A stretch of 64,000 bases of DNA from Dichotomocladium elegans (Eukaryota; Mucoromycota; Mucoromycetes; Mucorales; Lichtheimiaceae), in the NCBI GenBank assembly GCA_025716815.1, contig JAIXMN010000050.1:20121-84120 (forward strand). Direction: 5' to 3'. Position 1 is the first letter of the stretch. Every line of letters begins with the position of its first letter. This document shows positions 36,964 through 47,397 of the stretch, piece after piece. The translations under genes were made by a program, and so were the position numbers. The notes beneath the pieces are model-generated. The model was given only the letters and a program-made list of their open reading frames with translations, was not told where the DNA came from and ran no database searches.

Positions 36964-38125
36964 GCCTGGATCAGTGTGGTGAACATTGATCCGTGTTAGA
37001 GAACTTAGCTGGTTTCACATCACTATCGTCGATATCCTGAAACTAAGACAATGATGAATTTGACACATTGATGTTCAGGGACCGATATTTTCATATCCGC
37101 TTGCGTGACAGGACAATCGCACCTATCAAAGGTACTTCCTCTACCCAGGATCCATCACTGGTCTTGAAGAGGACAATGAAAAGAGAATGCTCTCATCTGA
37201 TACGTCCTAACAGGATTAAGCACTTACATCGCCGTTCTAATAGAATTATTATAAAAGAGAGATATTTTATTTTCAGGAATAAACATCAACCTCAAAGATA
37301 CTTTTCTAGTTGTCTTTTTTCACTCTCTCTAACCCATCCACCTCATCTCGTCTCAACTACCACAAACGCATCAAGTACCTCGCACTTTATTTTTTCTTGT
37401 AAATATCATTCAAGCTTGACTCACCTCACACTTGGTTACTAATATGTCTTTAAATACAGACACTTACCAAAGATCCACTATGTCCAACTCAAGCACTTCT
37501 AACCTTGGCAAACGTTCCTCTGATCTTATGGTCAGCAGCGATTCTGAAGTTGATGTAGGTTATCAAATATTAACTAGAGACCTGCCTTCTGAGCTGTCAA
37601 TTTCGAAACAGGGAATGCCCAGGTTATCCAGGGGAGGCAGCTTTATGTCCCTTGACCGCCAAGATTCCATCACGTCAATTGATTCCGAGTGGGATGAGGA
37701 CAATGGCAATGGCAATGGCGGCGGCCAGGACTCAAGCTCCGTCCAGTCCGCCGAAGGAGTGAGCGTCAAGGCCCGAAAGAACTGGGTGTACAAATGGTTT
37801 GACGCCGTTGAAGATCCAGTAACCAATACGCTCTATTACCGGTGTCGATTCACCGTTGGGAGCAAGGCATCACGTTGCAATAAGCGGTACAAGGACCCAC
37901 GAGGTTCCACGACTGTTCTGAAGAAGCACCTTGGGACCCATTGCATTACTGCGGACACGTCGCTTACGCCGACCCAGCAAGGGACATTCCTTGACCGGCA
38001 CTTCAGAGGTAGTGGGGATCTCATCCCTCCCCAATTCAACGATGAGCAGTTTAGACAAGCACTCGCGCTTTTCGTTGTGTCTGCGGCTTTGCCATTTACA
38101 ATTGTCGAGAATCGCCACTTTCATA

Positions 38126-39156
38126 CAGGATTTTTACTTTCCTCTCGTACAGTAGTGGGGAAATAAAACCAAGGTGCAAGTAATTTTAAAAGCAGGAAGG
38201 TTGGTCTCAACATGTTTCATTTTAAATCCACAAAAAAATAAGGGAAGAGACAAGGACCGCCGCTGAAAAGACGTAGGGAGAGTAAGTAAAGGTCAAAGTC
38301 TAAGTAGAAGACACAAGGCGCAGGATAAAAAGATTAATCGGAAAGTAACAAATAAAAGGTGTGATTTTCGAGGCACAACACAGTGCGTGGATAATACCAG
38401 ATATTAAGTGGAAGTAGCAAAGTGTGAATAATATTAAACGCTAGAGTGACACACACGCACTCGGATATTTTTTTTGGTGGCACGGGAGCAATACCAAAGT
38501 GAGTGTTTATTAGTGCTGAGCAACATATAATCGGTCAAAGGAGAGTCAGAACACAAGCTACCATTAATATTTAATAAGGTATGGGACTTTGAACAAGTAT
38601 TTGCTATTATGCACGTTGAGGCCGGCCAGCTTTTACTATAAAAGGAGAAGCAAAGAAGAGTACTCTAGTGAAGAGAAGTTCCGTTATAAAAGAAACTAAA
38701 GACAGCTGGCTGGGACTCCCACAAGAAAATTTTTATTGCTCTTCTTCCACGCTTTTTTTTTTACTGTGCGCATTCAAACGCAAAATCGGAAAATCGTCAT
38801 GCTTCCCAAGCTGAGATTGGCGCCGAACACCCCGCAGACAACTCAAGGAAAGACGAATGCCCCACTTTTGACGCGTAAGATTGTAAAGCTCGCTTCTGTG
38901 GTAACTGCCATCGTCAGGTTCTTTAAGATGCTTTGTAAATCCGCAAGTGATTGGCTCTTGCAAAGATTACAAAGCACATTCAGTTCTGCCGAAAAACGAA
39001 TAAAGTACGAGGCCGTCGTCTTCAACACTTCGGACGTGGTGCAAAGAGCTTGTTGATTTTGCCAACAAACTTATATTTATATATCACAAACAACGCTCGC
39101 AGGCTAGCGAAGGAAACACGGAAAGGAAGGAATAATCAGTGAGGCTCTGTTGCAAT
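38126..39156 (+). repeat. Left ~1.03-kb terminal inverted repeat
   Basis: Reverse complement of 40689-41708 apart from a small indel near 39090-39105 and a few substitutions at the inner end. Contains an inward ORF (38799-39056). Confidence 0.9.
38799..39056 (+). CDS. 85-aa ORF inside the left inverted repeat
   Basis: MLPKLRLAPNTPQTTQGK at the start; basic, with a helical C-terminal half (WLLQRLQSTFSSAEKRIKYE). Identical ORF on the opposite strand in the right repeat (41035-40778). No family recognised. Both copies point inward, so any transcript would run towards the transposase. Confidence 0.35.
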   Translation: MLPKLRLAPNTPQTTQGKTNAPLLTRKIVKLASVVTAIVRFFKMLCKSASDWLLQRLQSTFSSAEKRIKYEAVVFNTSDVVQRAC

Positions 39157-39508
39157 CAGTCGAGTGCTTGCTGGAAATGAGTATGAGATCTGAGAAAGGA
39201 TGTCGAGAGTTGCGGCAGCTGACTGAGAGTAGACTGGCGCAGGTTGTCAGTGCTTGTGAGGTTTCATTACTCGACGCAAGAGGTAATTAAAAGGTTGAAT
39301 CGGGATCCATTGAGTTGCGAAAACCAAAAAGTGTGTTGCATTACGACTGTGTGTGTGCATAGATGGTCCTATCTACTCATGGTGGCCACATTTGCAAGCT
39401 ACTGTTCTTCAGCCCCGCGTTGATGCACAATCTGCACCATCCATCAATTTAGTAGATCACATATAGGTCTGAGCTGTCAACTCAAGAGAAAAAAGAAAAC
39501 CTGGACGC

Positions 39509-40255
39509 ATGCAGAAGATTACAGAGGAGGGACGTGCCTTCATTGATGATTTTATCGCCAAATACAATTCTGCGACTTTGGTACAAATCCAGACCGCTTA
39601 ACTCACAAAACTTGATGTCCAACTCGGCTTGTCCACCATATACAAGTATTTGACGAGGCAGTGTCGACTGTCTCTTAAGCGTGCCATTTTTTACCTGGAG
39701 AAAAGGAATGCTGACGAAACCAAAGACAAGCGTTTGGCGTACGTCCAGGAATGGATCTCATCAGGAGCACTGGATTACGAGAAGAATTGCGTTTTCATTG
39801 TTGAGGCATCTTACAACCTCTCGATGAGCCGCAACTATGCGTGGTCTTTGGTTGGTGAGCCAGCTCGAGGCATGGTTAAGAAGATGCACACGCGACTCCG
39901 CACATTACTAGCTGCAATCTCCCATGAAGGGTTGATAGGTGCTTCCATTAAGGAAGGTAAAGGTGGCACCAAGAGCTCTGACTTTCTCGCCTTCCTGCAG
40001 GAGGTGATGGACGACCTGGACCGCGATGGACGTCGAGGTTGGTACCTGGTTTGTGATAATGCGGCAATACACAAGACCAAGGCCGTCCGTGAGGCAGTGG
40101 AGGGCCGGGGGCACCATATGGTGTACTTACATACTCACCGTTCCTTAACCCAATTGAGGAATTCTTCTGAAAAGTGAAGACCGTTTTTCGACGAGTGGCG
40201 GTGGACGTCGATCGCCGAAAAGCCCATACCTTTCCCCTCCCACTCGTTATTACTC
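39509..40255 (+). pseudogene. DDE_3 (Tc1/IS630-type) transposase, inactivated
   Basis: From ATG 39509 an N-terminal helix-turn-helix part (RAFIDDFIAKYNSATL ... LGLSTIYKYL) is interrupted by an in-frame TAA at 39599. The catalytic part reads NCVFIVEASYNLSMSR, where FIDEA is expected, so the first catalytic Asp appears lost. The second Asp is kept in CDNAAIHKT. Near 40130 a frame change is followed by LNPIEEFF and a TGA where Trp is expected. The copy cannot encode an active enzyme. Confidence 0.8.
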
Positions 40256-40258
40256 GCC

Positions 40259-40678
40259 ATGAATAGCTACAACGCGACGGTGATGACGGTACGCTGCCCA
40301 GCAGCGAAGACAACCGAAGAGGATTTGCTCGCATTTGTGAGCAAAATCATCTCCCATTACAGGGAGATCCCATGTGAGAAGCCTCGACTGATGTTCGACG
40401 CAATGCCAGCTCGCTTTGAGTCGAGTATCATCACTTTGGCGAACCAAAACGGCTTTCTGGCGTTTTTCCTTCCTCCACTTCGGTCGGGCACATTAAACCC
40501 AACTGACGCAATCTTTGCCACAATCCAAGAGACACTTCCGAGGGGTAAAGAGATTGACGACCGGGATAGGGTTGCCTGTCGCTTCGTCACCATAGCAAAC
40601 GACTTGCCTCCGCAGGTTTTTCTCGAGGCCATTTGCAACACATTAGGTCTCAGCATTCCTGTGTCTAATACACAATAA
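40259..40678 (+). CDS. Second DDE-like ORF of the Tc1-like element
   Basis: 139 residues from ATG 40259. The middle (RLMFDAMPARFESSIITLA ... FFLPPLRSGTLNPTDAIFATI) follows the DDE_3 layout of the D-x-A-x-x-H strand, LPP-x-S turn and LNP-x-E helix. The His and Glu are replaced, but the Asp is kept. It ends VFLEAICNTLGLSIP and TAA 40676-40678. Either a diverged partner of the transposase or an exapted catalytic tail; it is intact while the first ORF is not. Confidence 0.5.
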   Translation: MNSYNATVMTVRCPAAKTTEEDLLAFVSKIISHYREIPCEKPRLMFDAMPARFESSIITLANQNGFLAFFLPPLRSGTLNPTDAIFATIQETLPRGKEIDDRDRVACRFVTIANDLPPQVFLEAICNTLGLSIPVSNTQ

Positions 40679-40688
40679 AAGATGGTTA

Positions 40689-41708
40689 ATTGCAGCAGAA
40701 CCTCACTGATTATTCCTTCCTTTCCGTGTTTCCTTCGCGTTTGTTTGTGGTATATAAATATAAGTTTGTTGGCAAAATCAACAAGCTCTTTGCACCACGT
40801 CCGAAGTGTTGAAGACGACGGCCTCGTACTTTATTCGTTTTTCGGCAGAACTGAATGTGCTTTGTAATCTTTGCAAGAGCCAATCACTTGCGGATTTACA
40901 AAGCATCTTAAAGAACCTGACGATGGCAGTTACCACAGAAGCGAGCTTTACAATCTTACGCGTCAAAAGTGGGGCATTCGTCTTTCCTTGAGTTGTCTGC
41001 GGGGTGTTCGGCGCCAATCTCAGCTTGGGAAGCATGACGATTTTCCGATTTTGCGTTTGAATGCGCACAGTAAAAAAAAAAGCGTGGAAGAAGAGCAATA
41101 AAAATTTTCTTGTGGGAGTCCCAGCCAGCTGTCTTTAGTTTCTTTTATAACGGAACTTCTCTTCACTAGAGTACTCTTCTTTGCTTCTCCTTTTATAGTA
41201 AAAGCTGGCCGGCCTCAACGTGCATAATAGCAAATACTTGTTCAAAGTCCCATACCTTATTAAATATTAATGGTAGCTTGTGTTCTGACTCTCCTTTGAC
41301 CGATTATATGTTGCTCAGCACTAATAAACACTCACTTTGGTATTGCTCCCGTGCCACCAAAAAAAATATCCGAGTGCGTGTGTGTCACTCTAGCGTTTAA
41401 TATTATTCACACTTTGCTACTTCCACTTAATATCTGGTATTATCCACGCACTGTGTTGTGCCTCGAAAATCACACCTTTTATTTGTTACTTTCCGATTAA
41501 TCTTTTTATCCTGCGCCTTGTGTCTTCTACTTAGACTTTGACCTTTACTTACTCTCCCTACGTCTTTTCAGCGGCGGTCCTTGTCTCTTCCCTTATTTTT
41601 TTGTGGATTTAAAATGAAACATGTTGAGACCAACCTTCCTGCTTTTAAAATTACTTGCACCTTGGTTTTATTTCCCCACTACTGTACGAGAGGAAAGTAA
41701 AAATCCTG
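40689..41708 (-). repeat. Right ~1.02-kb terminal inverted repeat
   Basis: Mirror of the left repeat. A shortened relative (about 190 bp, preceded by TA) lies at 63163-63354. Confidence 0.9.
40778..41035 (-). CDS. Second copy of the 85-aa inverted-repeat ORF
   Basis: Same protein as 38799-39056, in the right repeat and on the minus strand. Its preservation in both repeats may reflect recent repeat homogenisation rather than coding need. Confidence 0.35.
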   Translation of the reverse strand: MLPKLRLAPNTPQTTQGKTNAPLLTRKIVKLASVVTAIVRFFKMLCKSASDWLLQRLQSTFSSAEKRIKYEAVVFNTSDVVQRAC

Positions 41709-42581
41709 TACATTACTCAACCTTGCGCAATCAGCACCAAATCCAAGAGCAGTCAAACCGCCAAGCAACGATACGCTTGCACGCGCTGTATCTCACCTGT
41801 ACGAGTATTACAAGTCTCGGATTATTGTCGTCCTACAAGAGCAAGAGAATCTGGCGTATACTGTTGACGCTTGGACCAGCGAATGGAGAACTGCCTTCCT
41901 CGGCGTCACCGTTCATTGGATTGACACCGAGTGGACACAACAGTCGATTGTTTTGGGTTTCGAAGAGCTTGTTGGACCACACACAGGAGCAAACATGGCG
42001 GCCGCTTTTGGAAAGGTCCTAAATGACTGGGGCCTCTCAAGGAAACCATTTTTTTTGACTGCTGACAACGCGTCAAATATGATCAAGATGGCCGAGCAAG
42101 TCGAGCGTAGTGTCGGCATCACTGTTTTTAATGCAACGGAAAATCGTATTCCTTGCATCGCGCACGTTATTAATCTCGCTGCTCAGAGTGTGATCCGCGA
42201 CAGTTTAAAGGCTGAGGCAGCTGACAGCGAGCAAGGGGCTTTTGAGGACGAAGAAGAAGGACCAGATGACAACACACCAGGTAAATATCAGAAAAAAAGA
42301 TGAAATGAGCACACTTTTTCAACGCGACTAAATATCCTCACCTTAGAGCAACCCCAGCGGTATTTCTAAAACATAGTGACTTCCCTATATTTAGAAATAG
42401 AAATAGAAATGTGCATCCCCAGCGGTTTTTCTAAACGATTGCTATTTTCAAAAATTTGCTTCGTGCCAAGGTCCCCGCTTGCTAAAGATAGCAAGGCTCC
42501 CTACCGTTTTTCTATATTTCAGTTTCCCCGATAACCTGTAACTTTGAATACTTCTTTTTACTCGTCCCTTTTTTTTTAAAC

Positions 42582-43438
42582 ATGTCCAACCCTGCTATCA
42601 CCACCGCCATTGACAACGCTATCTCCAACGTCTCATCGGGGCCTGTGAGAAAAGGCAATCGAAGCACTGGCTATAAGCCAGATGAGGACAAGATGCTGGC
42701 GCATGCTTGGGTCCGCGTCTCCACGGATGGAATCAGCGGCAACAGCCAAACTGAGAAGGAATTCTGGAGACGCGTACTGGACGATTATGAATCCACCAGA
42801 CTGTCGAAGTGGGGAGGAAGATATTCCCAGCGAGAGGCGGGCGGTCTGGCCAGCCGCTGGCAAAAAATAAAGAAGGAGCTCCTGAAGTTTGCCGGCTACA
42901 AGGCCAGAGCCGAGCGCGAACGGGGCAGTGGACAGAACGATGGCGACGTCGTAAGTACTTGATCCTAGGTGTAGCGGTATATAATATGATAATGGTGATA
43001 ACTAAATTATGCTGGAAGTATAATGTCGCCAAAGACTTGTTCCTGGCGGCGGAAGAACGAAGTCTCGACTTCGAGTATGTGTGGCCGATCGTGTGTGATC
43101 AGCCATGCTGGCGAGACTGGTCGGCCAAAGGAAAGGGCAAGGCGTCTAGTGCTGAGTCTGGAAATGATGGGGCCGAAAGTTCTGATGCCCGTCCTGCTGG
43201 CCGCAAGCAGCAGAAGCTGCTGGAGGAGCGAAAGCGCAAGTGGGACGAGATCCACGAGAAGAACATCGAGCAAAACGATGCTTTTCTCGTGGAGATGCGC
43301 AGGAAGAATACGCTCCTTCAGGAATTGAAGGAGAACGCGATCATGTCTGTCAACATGTCGACTTTGACAGACATGCAACGTGCATATTATGAGCATATGC
43401 AAAAGGAAATAATGGAGAAGCGAAACATCGCACAATAA
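42582..43438 (+). CDS. Harbinger ORF1: Myb/SANT-like DNA-binding protein
   Basis: Exons 42582-42950 and 43019-43438 (GT-AG, phase 0) give about 262 residues. The N-terminal half has the trihelix/Myb pattern (YKPDEDKMLAHAWVRVS ... FWRRVLDDYE ... LASRWQKIKKE). The C-terminal half is charged and coiled-coil-like (KLLEERKRKWDEIHEK). In Harbinger systems this partner helps the transposase enter the nucleus and bind the ends. The plant NAM-like proteins are its closest analogues. Confidence 0.82.
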
Positions 43439-43446
43439 AAAAATGT

Positions 43447-44795
43447 TTATTCTTGATTCCCCCGCATTTGCCACAGATGATGCGAAAGGTCTGTTCGTAG
43501 TTGCATGGAGATATTCCGATCCTTGATCATCCTGTCGCGGCCAGTCAACTCTTCAAGATTATTGTTATCTTGACGGGAAACCAGGGCAATAGGATCTTCT
43601 TCGTGAAGATATTGCGGGTCATCATCGTCGCGCTCATCCTCGACGATCATGTTATGCATGATAATGCATGCCTTCATGACCTTTTCAAGGTCGGAATGCT
43701 TCCACAATCTTGCTGGTCTGGAAATGATCTGGAAGCGGCCTTGAAGAACCCCGAAAGCTCTCTCGATATCTTTACGTACGCTTTCATGGACGGTAGTAAA
43801 ATACTATAAAGAAAACAACCCCATATTAGAAACAGATATACAAAAATAGTGTAGCTACATACCTGTTCGCGCTGTCCTCTTGGTTCAGCGTACGCCTGAA
43901 CAATAGTCGACCATTTTGGATATATTCCATCCGCCAAATAGTATCCCATCGAATACTTGTTGTTGTTGATAGTGAATTCGACAGGAGGGAGACGTCCAGA
44001 CGCGATGTTATCCATTAAATTGGACCTATTCAAGACATTGATATCATTCAGAGTTCCAGGTTGCCCAAAAAAGGCATGCCAAATCCATAAATCGCTTGAA
44101 GCAACTGCTTCAAGGATTACTGTTGGCGCTTTCTCCTTGCCGGAAAACTGGCCGTGCCATGCCGTTGGGCAATTTTTCCATACCCAATGCATGCAATCTA
44201 GCGAGCCAAGCATTCCTGGAAAGCCACGTTTGGCATTCGCTGCCAGTATCTTCTCCAGGTCGGATGCATCCGGGGAGCGAAGGTACTGGGCACCAAATAC
44301 GTTGATAACGCCAGAACAGAACCGCTTCATAGCCTCCAACCCGGTACTTTCCGCCATGTCAAAGTACTCGTCAAACATATCAGAGCTCGTGCCATAAGCC
44401 AGCTGCCTCATGGCCATCGTCGCTTTCTGGAGAGCCGAATGACCGAGCTTTCCTGCTGCATCAGTTTTCTGACGAAAATATTCGTCATGGTCCTCCAAAG
44501 CGTTTACAATTCGGAGGAAAAGGTCTCGGCCCATCCGAAAACGGCGCCGGAAGCGGTTGGCTGGATACCTTGGGTATTCAGCAAAGTAATCCTGGTAAAG
44601 CCTTTCACCGCTCTGAACACGATCGCGGTGAATAGTGCGGCGTCCTGGTACAGATCCGCCTCTCTTAGATGGATATTCCATTTCTTCGCGTTCTGCTTCA
44701 AGCAAATTCCGGATACGCTTTTGGTTATTGCGCCAGTATATTTCCTCATCATCTGCTTCAGCAAAAAGTTCTGCTAGCTGTCTTGGGGTGGCCAT
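43447..44795 (-). CDS. Harbinger DDE transposase
   Basis: Exons 44795-43863 and 43803-43447 join in phase to about 429 residues. Start MATPRQLAELFAEADDEE; DNA-binding/N-terminal region with FRRRFRMGRDLFLRIV. Catalytic residues are visible: Asp in GMLGSLDCMHW, Asp in YYLADGIYP, and Glu in IERAFGVLQGRF. The GQPGTLNDINVL segment is the family hallmark. No stop or frame change, so the element may be autonomous. Confidence 0.92.
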
Positions 44796-46574
44796 TTCGA
44801 AAAGTAAGAGAAAGAAAACAAAGGTCTCTCTAAATTTAGCAGAGATATACCACTGGGGAATAAAGTTTCTTAGCTAAAATGGGAAAATAGCGGACCACTA
44901 GGGAAAATTGAATTTTTTAAGGTTATTGCTAAAGATGGCAACATGTCTATGTGGCTTTAGAATAGAAATACCGCTGGGGTTGCTCTTAGGTATCATCTTG
45001 CGCAAACTACGGAAGGGAATTGTCAATATCCGTGCATCTCCGCAGCGGCTTGCTCAGTACCGTAGTGCTTTTGACGGCATGTTTGAAGTGGAGGAACAGG
45101 TCACCAGTAGCCCTCTCGCTTTAATCCTAGACGTCCGCACTCGGTGGAATTCCACATACGAGATGATTCAACGGTCGCTGGAGGTCAGACGCGCATACAA
45201 CAATACTTGTCACAACATTCCAGGACTTGAACAATATGTGCTGTCTGATGACGAATGGTTGTGCTTGGAGAAAGTTTCATTATTGCTTCACGAATTTGCC
45301 AAACTGACACCACTGCTCTCTGGCGCGACATACCCAACCTTGAACCTTGTAATTCTCTCATATAACCGGTTGCTTGACCATCTGGAAAACTTTGAGGAGG
45401 ACTGGAAAAATGTAAGCGAGGTTACAGTGAAGCGATTCCAGACACCAAACTTAATATGTTGATTCGTAGGAATGGCCCGCGCTATCAGAAGCAGCACGCT
45501 GTGGATGGGCAAAATTAAAAGGCTACTACTGCAAGGCCGAAGGACATGCCTTTGCTGTCGCGACTGCTATGGATCCACGGCTGAAATTCCAATGGTGGGA
45601 GGACGAGAACTGGGGACACTTCGGTGATGTTGCGAAAGAGCAAGTGCAAGCGACCTGGGAAGCGTACAAGCCGATTGCTGGTCATGAGTCGTCCATTTGC
45701 AATCCAGATGCCTTAATCAGGAGGCCGCAAAGGATTGCTGACCAGCTGCAGGCATACGTCTCCGCAAATTGTATATTTGATGAGACAAACGGTGTCAATC
45801 AGGAGCTTGTTCTCAACTACTGGCGCGGCGAGGTGAATGAATGGAAAGAGCTGAAGACAATGGCGTGCAGATACCTGGCAATACCAGCATCGTCAGTCGG
45901 TTCGGAGCGCACATTTTCACGAGCAAAGCATTACATTCCAGCATCAAGAAATCGGCTCAATCCTGCAAAGCTTCGCGAGAGTGTACTTGTCAACTCGTGG
46001 TGTACATATTTCGGCGAGTAGATGGGCGTTAGCAGGCGGCAAACTAAAAGAAGATTGTTTATGCTAGAAAGATGACACCTTAAGCGTGAGTCTCGTAAAT
46101 AAATAAAAAAAGCTTTCGCGTCGCTGTAATTGCAGCAATTAGCATCGATTAATAATACTTTGTTGATGGTTTCGCAGTACAATTACGTACGCGGTTTCTC
46201 TGAAGGCAGACCAGCTTTGAAATGTGGTGGGCATGGGTGCAAAATTAAATTGTTCAGCTTGTGACCGTCACCCAGCCACAACCATAGGCATAACTAGCTA
46301 GTCTGAAGCCATTCTGCCAGACATCAGAAGCGTTCCAAATGGCTCCCGCGTCAGCAATTATACCACTTTGCCTTCTATGGATCAAACCCTCCAACTTTTT
46401 TAATTCCTATTGGGATTTTCTGTTCTTTGACGCTTAATTTTTTGCTACAACTGCTAATGTCATCTTAAAATCAACTTCGGTTTTCACCTTTCTCCGTTCT
46501 GACAGTATTGCCGAATGGCCATATTCTTTCCAATTTCGCTCTATTGATGTGTTTTAATAAATCTCCTCATTTCA

Positions 46575-46745
46575 GCATTACAGATCACGGATTGGGACGG
46601 ATTGGGACGGATTGAAGCGGTGTGGATCCGGATTGCAATTTGCAATCCGTTTAGCAAACGGATCGGATTCGGTGTGAGCAATTCGATCCGCGGTGTGGAT
46701 CCGGATTGGATCCAATCCGATCCAGATCCGTCAATGAGAAACGCT
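46575..46745. repeat. Subterminal GGAT(C)C/ATTGG repeats of the hAT
   Basis: Many short units (GGATTGGGAC twice, GGATCCGGATTG twice, and their complements) packed in 170 bp, 150-320 bp from the hAT right end. This is the position and type of subterminal transposase-binding repeats in hAT elements. No gene is seen in 46022-46893. Confidence 0.55.
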
Positions 46746-46977
46746 AGTCTGCCCTGTATCCATAACATGCAAGTCCTGTTGCCTAGATCCCCCTAGCTAT
46801 ATTCTGACAATAAGGTGGTTGTTGTGTAGCCAACATCTAGAATATTCGCGCAGTGTCCAAGGTTTTGGTTTCAGATCGAAGGTTTTCCCGTTGGCCTGGA
46901 TTTCTGGGCTTGAACCTTCATTGATTTTGTGACGGCCGAATGCCTTATTTTGGCGCATCCATGACACATCAAGGTCA

Positions 46978-47050
46978 GCCCGGTTAGCTCAGTCGGTAGA
47001 GCGTTCGGCTTTTAACCGAAATGTCGGGGGTTCGAGCCCCCCACTGGGCG
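46978..47050 (+). tRNA. tRNA-Lys (UUU anticodon)
   Basis: 73-nt cloverleaf: acceptor GCCCGGT pairs with ACTGGGC, D-arm GCTCAGTCGGTAGAGC, anticodon stem around CTTTTAA, and T-arm GGGGGTTCGAGCCCCC. No intron. It directly precedes LTR element 4. Confidence 0.95.
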
Positions 47051-47092
47051 ATTCCTTTTTGATTTGTCGTAGTACAGTCCAGTCGATTATTT

Positions 47093-47383
47093 TGTCGTAG
47101 CACATATTGCTCGACCAATCAACGTCATTCATTATTTTATCCTTTTCTGTCTTCTTCCCCAGTGAAAGCACAGCTGGTCGTAATTCCCTCTTTGGACGCA
47201 TCGCCGAATGCCTTTTCTCTCTTGTCTCCATATATTATTATTAGATATCAAAATAGTATAAATATCCAAGTAGTCCCTATACAATAAAGAGCATCTATCT
47301 ATCTGCAATTCTTATTCTCCCCACTGTTACTCTTACGTCGTTGCTATTGGCCACGGTGTAACCGCCAAAATATAAGCACGACA
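47093..47383 (+). repeat. 5' LTR of element 4
   Basis: 291 bp, TGTCGTAGCACATATTGC ... AAGCACGACA, with AATAAA-type signals near its 3' half. The 28 bp just upstream also begin TGTCGTAGTACAG, an imperfect repeat of the LTR start. Confidence 0.9.
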
Positions 47384-47385
47384 AT

Positions 47386-47397
47386 TGGTAGCTGATG
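47386..47397 (+). promoter_or_regulatory. Primer-binding site overlapping the pol start codon
   Basis: TGGTAGCTGATG two bases after the LTR. TGGTAGC matches the usual initiator-tRNA-Met priming sequence. The last three bases are the ATG of the pol ORF. Element X has the same 12 bases in the same position. Confidence 0.65.

Larger units (their letters stand above)
31349..36971 (-). mobile_element. Ty3/gypsy chromovirus relic (element 1), 5' end lost
   Basis: A chromodomain LTR retrotransposon read on the minus strand: 3' LTR 31349-31741, polypurine tract, integrase with chromodomain, RNase H, RT, protease and gag C-terminus. Removing three solo LTRs restores its frame at each site. It is dead: frame changes near 33500-33530 and 35115, an altered protease motif, and no 5' LTR. 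Gag ends at 36971, where a hAT element has inserted; a 76-bp continuation (46902-46977) may survive beyond the hAT. Confidence 0.85.
38126..41708 (+). mobile_element. Tc1/mariner-like element with ~1-kb terminal inverted repeats
   Basis: 3583 bp starting CAGGATTTTTAC and ending GTAAAAATCCTG, flanked by TA (38124-38125, 41709-41710). Inverted repeats cover 38126-39156 and 40689-41708 with very high identity. The internal 1.5 kb holds a DDE_3 transposase pseudogene and a second ORF. It interrupts the hAT reading frame, which joins exactly when one TA and the element are removed. Such long repeats are rare in Tc1/mariner elements. Confidence 0.85.
42346..44985 (+). mobile_element. PIF/Harbinger transposon, apparently intact
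   Basis: 2640 bp with terminal inverted repeats GAGCAACCCCAGCGGTATTT and a TTA target duplication (42343-42345, 44986-44988), diagnostic of PIF/Harbinger. It carries the two usual genes, convergent with their stops only 11 bp apart. Motifs like CCCCAGCGG recur below the left end (about 42416) and CCACTGGGG at the right, likely subterminal binding sites. Confidence 0.92.
37444..46021 (+). pseudogene. hAT transposase with BED zinc finger, split by nested insertions
   Basis: ATG 37444 opens an acidic Ser-rich N-terminus, then a BED-type finger (YRCRF ... KRYKDPRGSTTVLKKHLGTH). The reading stops at 38125, where the Tc1-like element sits, and resumes in frame at 41711 with AVSHLYEYYKSRI, TVDAWTSEWRTAFLG and FFLTADNASNM. 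Exon 1 ends at 42280. The intron now holds the Harbinger element; exon 2 is 44990-45411 and exon 3 45470-46021. The C-terminus has the hAT dimerisation motif (ACRYLAIPASSVGSERTFS). Apart from the insertions I see no stop or frameshift, so the hAT was probably intact when hit. Confidence 0.85.
36972..46893 (+). mobile_element. hAT-family DNA transposon with two nested elements
   Basis: Begins CAGTGTGGTGAACATTGATC and ends so that its reverse complement starts CAACGGGAAAACC, a weakly matching terminal repeat (12 of the first 20 positions) that fits the hAT CA..G pattern. An 8-bp duplication gcctggat flanks it (36964-36971, 46894-46901), the hAT standard. Without the nested Tc1-like (3.6 kb) and Harbinger (2.6 kb) elements it is about 3.7 kb. 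A second copy of its left end starts at 63670. Confidence 0.8.

Noticed and set aside
46746..46765. Alternative right end of the hAT at CAGGGCAGAC (reverse strand)
   Set aside because: It looks hAT-like and borders the subterminal repeats, but the 8 bp beyond it do not match the left duplication, whereas gcctggat at 46894 does.
47051..47092. Target-site duplication of element 4
   Set aside because: The bases before 47093 and after 62820 do not match; none could be assigned.
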